From NCBI GenBank assembly GCA_024639745.1, contig JAHEHW010000120.1, forward strand, positions 1 to 6,073: DNA of 6,073 nucleotides, given 5' to 3'. Origin of the DNA: Salaquimonas sp. GTDB lineage: Bacteria > Pseudomonadota > Alphaproteobacteria > Rhizobiales > Rhizobiaceae. The position numbers were made by a program, and so were the translations under genes. Positions 1-5,297 of this stretch are shown here, piece after piece (the first letter of the stretch is position 1; each line of letters starts with the position of its first letter). Below the pieces are notes generated by a model. That model saw nothing but the letters and a program-made list of their open reading frames with translations. It had not been told where the DNA came from and did no database searches.

Positions 1-977
1 TAAAGCTCCCCGAGCCGCCGGCAAAGGCAACACCGATTGAACCAGTAAGCCCCGATACTCAGGCGCCTGCCGTCACCAAGACCGATTGGGTGGAACCCGT
101 AGCGCCGGAAAGAGATGCTTTGTCATTGAAGGAAAGGCGGGCCGATATCGAACCGATGATCGATGAGCCGGTCTCCAGGTCCTCGGCTCCGCCAGCGCAA
201 GATCGACCGACGCGTGGCGAGCCTGCCTTTGAAGATTTCGGCGGTTCGGATGCAGATCATGATGCTGGCTTCGAAGACGACTTCGCGAATGAACCGGTTC
301 CGCGTTACCAGCGCAAAAACCCGATCTTGCGACGGATCTGGCCACTGCTCTTGATTTTCTCCGTTCTGTTGGTTGGATCTTGGATACTCTATGCGCTGTT
401 CACCGATTGGCAGGCGAATGCCCCCGAACGCGCGCAGACGGAGCCATTGCCGCCGATCGGTGAGGCTGTTCAAACCGATGACGGCGCTATCCTCATCACG
501 CTTCTTGAACCGACCGATCTGTCGGGCCTGATAACGGCGGGGAGAGGTTCTGCAGAACTGATCAATCAGCAGAACCGCTCCATGCTGCGCATTCAGTCAA
601 TCCGCCAGACATCTGCTTCGGATGCAAACGCCGACCCCATTCTGCTGGAATTGGAAATTGGGGTATTGCGTCAGATCATCGGCAAGGAAGTAACCGTGGA
701 GTTTCTGGCCAAATCCGGCATGACCGGTCCGACCCAGTTCGCGGTTCAATGCGATATCGGCGGCGACAATATCTGCGGTCGGAAAAGGTTCCGGATTGGT
801 CTTCAGCCCGAGCGGATCGTGTTTTCAATGCAAATACCGAGCGATCTGGATATGCAGCAACCGTCTCATCTGGCAATCAACACCGATGTTACCAACGAAG
901 CCGATACCAGTGGCGAAGGCAATATCGTTGATGTCATTTATGTTCGTCTGCGGGTCGCTCAATCCGACCAGAACTGA
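1..977 (+). CDS. Unrecognised single-pass membrane protein with periplasmic C-terminal domain (5' end cut by window edge)
   Basis: The reading frame is open from the left edge (first full codon at 3) to TGA at 975-977, giving 324 visible residues. A GTG at 90 is only an internal valine candidate, because the frame continues upstream without a stop, so the true start lies outside. In visible numbering, residues 1-110 are rich in Pro, Glu, Asp and Arg and look disordered. Residues about 113-133 (WPLLLIFSVLLVGSWILYAL and flank) form one clear membrane helix preceded by Arg/Lys (QRKNPILRR), which predicts a cytoplasmic N-terminus and periplasmic C-terminus. The C-terminal ~190 residues alternate short hydrophobic and polar stretches, as in a beta-rich domain, and carry two Cys eight residues apart (CDIGGDNIC) that could form a disulphide. 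I recognise no family; it does not look like the DUF3426 domain that often follows similar Pro-rich N-termini. It converges on ppk2 with a 15-bp gap and no visible terminator. The gene is certain; its function is unknown. Confidence 0.85.
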   Translation, partial: KLPEPPAKATPIEPVSPDTQAPAVTKTDWVEPVAPERDALSLKERRADIEPMIDEPVSRSSAPPAQDRPTRGEPAFEDFGGSDADHDAGFEDDFANEPVPRYQRKNPILRRIWPLLLIFSVLLVGSWILYALFTDWQANAPERAQTEPLPPIGEAVQTDDGAILITLLEPTDLSGLITAGRGSAELINQQNRSMLRIQSIRQTSASDANADPILLELEIGVLRQIIGKEVTVEFLAKSGMTGPTQFAVQCDIGGDNICGRKRFRIGLQPERIVFSMQIPSDLDMQQPSHLAINTDVTNEADTSGEGNIVDVIYVRLRVAQSDQN

Positions 978-992
978 AGCGCTGCGGAGGTA

Positions 993-1856
993 CTAGGGGT
1001 TGGAGACGATTGCCTTGTCAACCTCGCCGATCTTTTCTTTGTCCTTGCCATCGTAATCGAGGGAATTGAGGAGAAGACGGATGACATTGATGCGCGCGCG
1101 GCGCTTGTCGTTTGAGCCTACGACCGTCCATGGTGCGTAAGCGGAATGGGTGCGTTCGAACATTGTGTCCCTCGCCTCGCCATACTCGTTCCATTTCTGC
1201 AATGCCTTTATGTCGATCGGCGAGAGTTTCCAGACCTTCATGGGATCATGCCTGCGGTCGTGAAAGCGTTTGAGTTGCATCTCTTGGCCGATGGTGAGCC
1301 AGAACTTGAAGAAATGAATTCCCTCGCGTTCAATCAGTCTTTCGAACTCCGGAACCTCTTCCAAAAACTTCTCGTGCTGCTTGGGTGTGCAGAATCCCAT
1401 TACGGGCTCGACACCGGCCCGGTTGTACCAGGAGCGATCGAACAGAACCATTTCACCGCTTGTGGGGAAATGCGTGATGTAGCGCTGAAAATACCATTGG
1501 CCTTGTTCGGTATCGGATGGTTTGGGAAGTGCCACGGTTCTGACAATACGTGGGTTCAGGTTTTCGCGGATCGCATTGATCGTCCCGCCTTTGCCCGCAG
1601 CATCTCTCCCTTCAAAAAGGGCAAGCACCCTCTGACCGCTTTCCTGAAGCCAGTATTGTGCTTTGACGAGCTCTTCGTGAAGGTCCTCAAGCGCCTTCTT
1701 ATAATGCTTCTTCTTGAGCTTCTTGTCGTATGGGTAATCTTCGCTGGACAATGTATTGTCCGCGACCCAGTCCGGCAGCAGGGGATCGTCGAGATCGAAC
1801 TTGCGCTTCTGGCCATCGATCTCCAGTTCAACGACCGGAGCGTCCGGGATATTCAT
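993..1856 (-). CDS. ppk2: Polyphosphate kinase 2 (PPK2 family)
   Basis: Cytoplasmic PPK2-family enzyme of 287 residues that transfers phosphate between inorganic polyphosphate and nucleotides. Seen in the protein: a Walker A loop [10 protein letters not shown] at residues 82-91, a Walker B-like [10 protein letters not shown] at 137-146, and the Arg/Lys-rich lid region around 196-215 ([17 protein letters not shown]). The C-terminal APWTVV with a following basic segment (about 241-254) is also typical. The single-domain length and N-terminal extension resemble rhizobial class I enzymes, which mainly use polyphosphate to make ATP or GTP, but class and direction cannot be fixed by eye. I chose ATG at 1856 because GGAG lies six bases before it. 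An upstream in-frame ATG at 1943 would add 29 residues with no comparable ribosome site and would place a plausible promoter inside the coding region. It lies downstream of gcrA in the same direction; no terminator is visible between them, so partial co-transcription is possible. Confidence 0.95.
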   Translation of the reverse strand: MNIPDAPVVELEIDGQKRKFDLDDPLLPDWVADNTLSSEDYPYDKKLKKKHYKKALEDLHEELVKAQYWLQESGQRVLALFEGRDAAGKGGTINAIRENLNPRIVRTVALPKPSDTEQGQWYFQRYITHFPTSGEMVLFDRSWYNRAGVEPVMGFCTPKQHEKFLEEVPEFERLIEREGIHFFKFWLTIGQEMQLKRFHDRRHDPMKVWKLSPIDIKALQKWNEYGEARDTMFERTHSAYAPWTVVGSNDKRRARINVIRLLLNSLDYDGKDKEKIGEVDKAIVSNP

Positions 1857-1892
1857 TGATTTCTCCGCACCTTCTTTCCAGTTGGACCCTTC

Positions 1893-1927
1893 GACTCTAT
1901 AGGGTTCCACGAAACTGCGCATGAGTC
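1893..1927 (-). promoter_or_regulatory. Candidate ppk2 promoter with two GANTC sites
   Basis: On the minus strand a -10-like TATAGA (plus-strand 1896-1901) runs directly into GAGTC (plus-strand GACTC 1893-1897), giving TATAGAGTC. A second GANTC site (GAGTC, 1923-1927) lies 30 bp upstream. No good -35 hexamer is seen at 17-18 bp. Transcription would start near 1889 and leave a leader of roughly 30 nt before ATG 1856. Known: GcrA with sigma70 activates promoters that carry CcrM-methylated GANTC close to -10/-35, often with weak core elements. That this is such a promoter is inference. Confidence 0.4.
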
Positions 1928-1991
1928 TATTGCCTACCGGCATTTAACGTCTGCTCTGTATGGCCGGACGGAGGAAATATCCTGCGGACTA

Positions 1992-2516
1992 TCAGGCGCC
2001 GCTGGCTGCCAGTTTGGCGGTCTCTTTGGATGACCGTTTGCGATCGGCTGCAGGCTGGTAGGTCAAGCGGCAGTGGTATTCACAATACTTGTCGCCGTCG
2101 CGCACCGAGTGGCCGCAGAACCCAAAATCGTCGGTTTGCGGATCACCGATCGGAAAACGGCAGGTCAGTTCGGTCAATTGCAGCAGGCTGATCATTTTTG
2201 GCTTTGGCTGCGGAATATCTGCCTTGGCCGATTCACTGGCAACTCCCGAAGTTTGTGTGGCGGTCCGGGAGTCGGATTTTGGCATCGCACGAGCAGCCTT
2301 TGGCTGGCTGGTATTGCTACGGGTAGAGCTCCGCCGCGTGCGACTTTGTGCCGGCTGGGAAGTCGATTTCGACCGGCCTGATAGACCGAGGCGATGAACT
2401 TTGCCGATCACCGCGTTCCGGGTAACCCCGCCAAGCTCGGCAGCAATCTGGCTTGCGCTCAGCCCGTCTGTCCAGAGCTTGCACAACAAATTGACCCGAT
2501 CGTCAGTCCACGACAT
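1992..2516 (-). CDS. gcrA: GcrA cell-cycle regulator
   Basis: 174 residues, close to the length of Caulobacter GcrA. Residues 1-47 form the helix-turn-helix domain with the family signature: MSWTDDRV at the start, LWTDGLSASQIAAELGG at 14-30, TRNAVIGKVHRLGLSGR at 32-48. Residues about 49-108 are a Ser/Arg/Gln/Pro-rich flexible linker. Residues about 109-155 form the C-terminal domain, with CRFPIGDP at 119-126, FCGH at 133-136 and YCEYHC at 144-149. C119, C134, C145, H148 and C149 could bind metal, which is my inference. Known: GcrA is cytoplasmic, binds sigma70 through this C-terminal domain and the DNA around GANTC through the N-terminal domain, and raises transcription of cell-cycle genes when sites are methylated by CcrM. 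ATG at 2516 is preceded by GAAGGA with seven bases of spacing, and the N-terminus matches the family exactly. It is transcribed divergently from argD and lies upstream of ppk2. Confidence 0.97.
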   Translation of the reverse strand: MSWTDDRVNLLCKLWTDGLSASQIAAELGGVTRNAVIGKVHRLGLSGRSKSTSQPAQSRTRRSSTRSNTSQPKAARAMPKSDSRTATQTSGVASESAKADIPQPKPKMISLLQLTELTCRFPIGDPQTDDFGFCGHSVRDGDKYCEYHCRLTYQPAADRKRSSKETAKLAASGA

Positions 2517-2555
2517 TTTGTTTCCTTCGTTTCAAGTGCGCACCATTCAATCCCA

Positions 2556-2571
2556 CCGGGTCCTAACCCGG
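2556..2571 (-). promoter_or_regulatory. Perfect 6-bp hairpin in the gcrA leader
   Basis: CCGGGT and ACCCGG form a perfect inverted repeat around a four-base loop (CCTA on the plus strand). It lies 39 bp upstream of the gcrA start codon, so it would be in the 5' untranslated RNA if transcription starts at the candidate promoter near 2650. There is no U-run after it in the gcrA direction, so it is not an intrinsic terminator. A role in mRNA stability or protein binding is possible but unsupported. Confidence 0.35.
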
Positions 2572-2655
2572 CAAGGATGACTGCGGCCAGTGACCACAGC
2601 CTGCGCATTCGGTTAAAAGATGAAGATGCCCTGCCCGCATCCGCTTGTTGGCTGG

Positions 2656-2685
2656 ACATTAGCGGAGTGCGGGACTCGGTGACAA
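2656..2685 (-). promoter_or_regulatory. Candidate gcrA promoter with GANTC in the spacer
   Basis: Read on the minus strand, TTGTCA (plus-strand 2680-2685) is followed after 18 bp by TAATGT (plus-strand 2656-2661), a fair -35 and a weak -10. A GANTC site (plus-strand GACTC 2673-2677) lies in the spacer next to the -35. Transcription would start near 2650 and give a leader of about 133 nt. The placement of GANTC fits GcrA/CcrM-dependent promoters and suggests autoregulation, but the core elements are imperfect and other starts are possible. Confidence 0.3.
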
Positions 2686-2719
2686 GGCGGAGGTTTCCAG
2701 GTTGAATCGATTTTTCAAT

Positions 2720-2728
2720 TTATCCCCA
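2720..2728 (+). promoter_or_regulatory. DnaA-box-like site (one mismatch)
   Basis: TTATCCCCA differs at one position from the DnaA box TTATCCACA. Alone it would be weak evidence; its position 67 bp from a perfect box on the opposite strand makes binding more plausible. Confidence 0.3.
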
Positions 2729-2754
2729 GCTAGCGGAATTTGATTTCAGAAACC

Positions 2755-2763
2755 TGTGGAAAC
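2755..2763 (-). promoter_or_regulatory. Degenerate DnaA-box-like site
   Basis: TGTGGAAAC on the plus strand reads GTTTCCACA on the minus strand, which keeps the TCCACA core but differs at two positions from TTATCCACA. It lies between the other two candidate boxes, 35 and 40 bp from them by start position, and only three bases before a GANTC site (2766-2770). Confidence 0.25.
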
Positions 2764-2794
2764 CCGAATCGCTATTCCGTTATTTTGCCGGGGT

Positions 2795-2803
2795 TGTGGA
2801 TAA
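2795..2803 (-). promoter_or_regulatory. Perfect DnaA box
   Basis: TGTGGATAA on the plus strand is the exact reverse complement of the consensus DnaA box TTATCCACA. It lies 279 bp from the gcrA start codon, about 110 bp upstream of the candidate gcrA -35, and 72 bp upstream of the TTGACA element on the argD side. Known from Caulobacter: DnaA promotes gcrA transcription. A regulatory role here is inference; the sequence match itself is exact. Confidence 0.55.
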
Positions 2804-2848
2804 CTATCGGAGATACTACCCTCGATGCTGCCTGCTGGGCTGATTGAC

Positions 2849-2867
2849 GCGCTTTCTCACGAAGCGC
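2849..2867 (+). other. Stem-loop upstream of argD
   Basis: GCGCTTT and GAAGCGC pair as six Watson-Crick pairs plus a closing G-T wobble around the loop CTCAC. No U-run follows. It lies between two GATTGAC copies and 44 bp before the intrinsic terminator, so it could be the body of a short terminated RNA or simply a DNA inverted repeat. Confidence 0.35.
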
Positions 2868-2875
2868 CTGCACGA

Positions 2876-2906
2876 TTGACAGGCACCCTGTAGACCGTGA
2901 TATAGC
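2876..2906 (+). promoter_or_regulatory. Candidate plus-strand promoter (argD or a small RNA)
   Basis: A perfect TTGACA (2876-2881) is followed by GATATA (2899-2904, 17-bp spacing) or TATAGC (2901-2906, 19-bp spacing). This is the best sigma70-like element upstream of argD. Transcription would begin near 2911-2914, which is exactly where the terminator hairpin begins, so its output would either carry a 5' hairpin into argD or be cut short. Confidence 0.5.
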
Positions 2907-2911
2907 GGAAC

Positions 2912-2935
2912 GCTCGCCCTTTCGGCGGGCTTTTT
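2912..2935 (+). terminator. Intrinsic terminator-like hairpin with U-run
   Basis: GCTCGCC pairs with GGCGGGC (seven pairs including one G-T) around the loop CTTTC, followed at once by TTTTT and an A/T tail. The T-run is only on the plus-strand side, so it acts left to right. No plus-strand protein gene ends upstream of it: the nearest plus-strand coding sequence ends at 977. It must therefore end an unannotated RNA, act as an attenuator in the argD leader, or shield argD from stray transcription. Confidence 0.65.
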
Positions 2936-2988
2936 ATATTGGCGATACAGTCATCCCAACAAATCAAGAATCATCGGTCGATAGCGTC

Positions 2989-4197
2989 ATGGACAGCAAC
3001 AACCACCTTTTTCCTACCTATGCCCAGCCTGAGATCACTTTCCGGGAAGGAAAAGGAGTCTATCTCTATGACAAGGAAGGCACCGCCTACCTGGATTTCA
3101 CCTCGGGAATAGCGGTCAATGCGCTCGGCCATGCTCACCCGCATCTAGTCGAAGCGTTGAAGACGCAGGCGGACCGCTTGTGGCATACGGCAAACTTGTT
3201 CCGGATCGAGGGTCAGGAACACCTGGCGGAAAGGCTCTGCGAAGCCACCTTCGCTGATCGGGTCTTCTTCACGAATTCCGGAACGGAAGCCCTCGAATGC
3301 GCTTTCAAAACGGCGCGCCGCTATCATTATATCAATGGCAATCCCGAACGGATCAACATTCTGAGTTTCGAAGGGGCATTTCACGGCCGCACGCTGGCGG
3401 CAATAGCCGCAGGCGGTCAGGCGAAATATCTGGAAGGTTATGGCCCAAAGACGCCTGGCTTCATTTCGCTGCCATTTGGCGACCATGACGCGTTGAAGGC
3501 GGCTATTGACTATCAGACCGCGGCAATCCTGATCGAGCCGATACAAGGTGAGGGCGGCGTTCGCTCCGTTCCGCATCAGTGTCTGCGCGGCTTGAGGGAG
3601 CTTTGTGACGAAAACGGGATTTTGCTGATCTACGATGAGGTTCAGACCGGTGTCGGCAGGACCGGCCGTTTCTTTGCGCATGAATGGGCCGGTGAAAATG
3701 GAGAAGCTGCTCCTGACATCATGGCAATCGCGAAGGGTATTGGCGGCGGCTTTCCCGTTGGCGCCTGTCTCGCGCGCGAGCATGTCGCCGAAGCGATGAC
3801 GCCCGGTAGCCACGGTACCACGTTTGGTGGAAACCCTTTGGCGATGGCCGTTGGAAACGCGGTACTGGATGTCATTCTGGAAGAAGAATTTCTTCGCTCC
3901 GTGCAGACAAAAAGCCTTGTGCTCTCACAGATTCTCGCCGAACTGGTCGATACCTACCCGGATCTCCTGGAAGAGGTGCGCGGCAAGGGTTTCCTGATTG
4001 GCTTGAAGGCAAGAGTTCCGAACACGGACCTTGTTGCCGCGTTCCGTGATAAAGGTCTGCTGACGGTTGGCGCTGGCGATAATGTCGTGCGCCTATTGCC
4101 GCCGCTCATCGTATCCGAGGATGATATGCGCCAGGCACGCGATAAGATGGTCAGTGCCCTCGACGAGTATCGCACCAGAAACGAAGACAAGGGCTGA
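2989..4197 (+). CDS. argD: Acetylornithine aminotransferase
   Basis: 402-residue class III, fold-type I PLP aminotransferase of the cytoplasm. It transfers the amino group of glutamate to N-acetylglutamate 5-semialdehyde to give N-acetylornithine; family members often also serve as N-succinyldiaminopimelate aminotransferase in lysine synthesis. Seen: the cofactor phosphate-binding NSGTEA at 96-101, FHGRT at 131-135, the PLP-ring Asp in [11 protein letters not shown] (D216), the Schiff-base lysine K249 in [21 protein letters not shown] at 276-283, and the C-terminal RLLPPL with R368, the usual carboxylate-binding arginine. Length and termini are normal for ArgD. ATG at 2989 is the only reasonable start: no ATG, GTG or TTG lies upstream in frame back to about 2938, yet no purine-rich ribosome site precedes it. 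argF follows 47 bp downstream in the same direction, forming an arginine operon. A promoter-like element and terminator-like hairpin lie 55-115 bp upstream. Confidence 0.97.
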   Translation: MDSNNHLFPTYAQPEITFREGKGVYLYDKEGTAYLDFTSGIAVNALGHAHPHLVEALKTQADRLWHTANLFRIEGQEHLAERLCEATFADRVFFTNSGTEALECAFKTARRYHYINGNPERINILSFEGAFHGRTLAAIAAGGQAKYLEGYGPKTPGFISLPFGDHDALKAAIDYQTAAILIEPIQGEGGVRSVPHQCLRGLRELCDENGILLIYDEVQTGVGRTGRFFAHEWAGENGEAAPDIMAIAKGIGGGFPVGACLAREHVAEAMTPGSHGTTFGGNPLAMAVGNAVLDVILEEEFLRSVQTKSLVLSQILAELVDTYPDLLEEVRGKGFLIGLKARVPNTDLVAAFRDKGLLTVGAGDNVVRLLPPLIVSEDDMRQARDKMVSALDEYRTRNEDKG

Positions 4198-4244
4198 CAC
4201 CCAATCCAACGATCAGCGCGACAAGCTAGTTTAGGATCGATCAA

Positions 4245-5174
4245 ATGACCGAATTACCCCGGCACTTTCTTGATCTATCGATATTGGACAGCGATACGCT
4301 GGCCGGCATCATCAAACACTCGACTGCCATGAAAGCGGCTCGAGCGGAGAAGGGCGTAACTGTCGACAAGCCGCTCGCCGGCAAGGTCTTGGCGATGATT
4401 TTCGAAAAGCCGTCCACTCGCACCCGCGTTTCTTTCGATGTCGGTATGCGCCAATTGGGTGGTGAAACGCTGTTCTTGTCGGGTAGCGAAATGCAGCTGG
4501 GCCGCTCGGAAACGATCGCTGATACAGCCAAGGTTCTTTCGCGTTATGTCGATATTATAATGATCCGCACGACTGAGCATGGGCGCCTTGTCGAAATGGC
4601 CGAGGCTGCAACCGTACCGGTGATCAACGCGCTGACCGACGACACGCATCCTTGCCAGATAATGGCGGATCTGATGACGTTCAAAGAGCACCGGGGCGAT
4701 CTCGTGGGACGCAAATTCGCCTGGTCCGGAGATGGTAACAACGTGCTGCACTCGTGGATCGAGGCCTCGGCACGGTTCGGTTTCAGGATCCATGTAGCTG
4801 TTCCCGCTGGTTCAGAGCCGCAAGCCAGCTTCGTCGACTGGGCGAATGCCAATGGCGGCGAAGTGGTCATTACTGACGACGCCGTCGCAGCGGTGACCGA
4901 TGCCGATGCGGTCATAACCGATTGCTGGGTATCGATGAATCAGGAGCATCGCGCTCGCGGCCACAACATATTCAGGCCTTATCAGGTCAATGGCGAGTTG
5001 ATGAAGCATGCCAAACCGGATGCGCTTTTCATGCATTGCCTGCCCGCCCACCGAGGCGAAGAGGTAACCGATGAGGTTCTTGATGGTCCGCAATCGGTTG
5101 TTTTCGATGAGGCTGAAAATCGCCTCCATGTCCAGAAGGGTATTATCGCTTGGTGCATGGGTGTTGATTCCTGA
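4245..5174 (+). CDS. argF: Ornithine carbamoyltransferase
   Basis: 309-residue cytoplasmic enzyme, normally a trimer, that joins carbamoyl phosphate and ornithine to make citrulline in arginine synthesis. Seen: the carbamoyl-phosphate loop STRTR at 57-61, HPCQ at 135-138, the GDGNNV segment at 162-167, the ornithine-binding DCWVSM at 226-231 (D226, S230, M231), and HCLPAHRG at 264-271, whose Cys and the preceding Asp-containing motif separate ornithine from aspartate transcarbamoylases. All catalytic motifs are intact and the length is typical. AGGA at 4233-4236 lies eight bases before ATG 4245. It sits 47 bp after argD with no terminator between, so the two are very likely one transcript. 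The usual motif has Thr where C227 occurs; this is a side variation, not a lost catalytic residue. Confidence 0.97.
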   Translation: MTELPRHFLDLSILDSDTLAGIIKHSTAMKAARAEKGVTVDKPLAGKVLAMIFEKPSTRTRVSFDVGMRQLGGETLFLSGSEMQLGRSETIADTAKVLSRYVDIIMIRTTEHGRLVEMAEAATVPVINALTDDTHPCQIMADLMTFKEHRGDLVGRKFAWSGDGNNVLHSWIEASARFGFRIHVAVPAGSEPQASFVDWANANGGEVVITDDAVAAVTDADAVITDCWVSMNQEHRARGHNIFRPYQVNGELMKHAKPDALFMHCLPAHRGEEVTDEVLDGPQSVVFDEAENRLHVQKGIIAWCMGVDS

Positions 5175-5297
5175 CGAAACTCCCGGACCCGACGAAATTG
5201 CCAAAGACCTGTTGGGCTTCCGTCTTGAATGATCGGCCATTGCACGCCATTTGCGCTGCGAGATGAAAAACAAAGTCGCGTACCGGAGTCATTTATA

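Larger units (their letters stand above)
2673..2770. promoter_or_regulatory. Cluster of three GANTC (CcrM-type) sites upstream of gcrA
   Basis: GACTC at 2673-2677, GAATC at 2704-2708 and GAATC at 2766-2770 fall within 98 bp; a fourth (GAATC 2968-2972) lies just before argD. GANTC is the sequence methylated by the alphaproteobacterial CcrM enzyme and recognised, when methylated, by GcrA. The sites are seen directly; methylation and binding are inferred from the presence of gcrA next to them. Confidence 0.5.
2517..2988. other. 472-bp divergent gcrA/argD intergenic region, no credible gene
   Basis: No convincing protein-coding gene was found on either strand; the open frames here lack family signatures and plausible ribosome sites. 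The region holds, from the gcrA side to the argD side: a leader hairpin, a candidate gcrA promoter, three DnaA-box-like sequences and three GANTC sites within about 130 bp, a stem-loop, a TTGACA promoter-like element, an intrinsic terminator, and a fourth GANTC (2968-2972) 17 bp before argD. Positions 2701-2760 are about 38% G+C by hand count, clearly lower than the surrounding genes. The length is large for the compact neighbourhood, which fits a heavily regulated divergent promoter region. Confidence 0.8.

Noticed and set aside
1146..1859. 237-codon open frame on the plus strand opposite ppk2
   Set aside because: It lies almost exactly antisense to a strongly conserved PPK2 gene, has no recognisable motif or ribosome site, and is explained as a shadow frame.
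1857..1991. Terminator between gcrA and ppk2
   Set aside because: Only a four-pair repeat (AGGA-AATA-TCCT near 1972-1983) is present, without a U-run; too weak to call.
2613..2616. TTAA as part of a CtrA site upstream of gcrA
   Set aside because: The full TTAA-N7-TTAA pattern is absent; only a half site (minus-strand TTAACC) occurs, which is common by chance.
2394..2705. 103-codon plus-strand frame spanning the start of gcrA and its leader
   Set aside because: Half of it is antisense to gcrA and the rest covers the promoter region; no ribosome site and no family resemblance.
2700..2935. Replication origin (DnaA boxes plus AT-rich DNA)
   Set aside because: Only one perfect box is present, the AT-rich stretch is short, and no origin-associated gene (hemE, dnaA, parAB, repABC) is in the window; a gcrA regulatory region explains it better.
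3145..3813. 222-codon open frame on the minus strand opposite argD
   Set aside because: Antisense shadow of argD; its composition (many Arg, Cys and scattered Pro) is not protein-like and no family signal is seen.
4275..4793. 172-codon open frame on the minus strand opposite argF
   Set aside because: Antisense shadow of a gene with all catalytic motifs intact; nothing supports independent coding.
5175..5297. Separate hslO promoter or argF terminator in the 123-bp gap
   Set aside because: I found no paired -35/-10 of reasonable quality and no hairpin with U-run, so neither is called.
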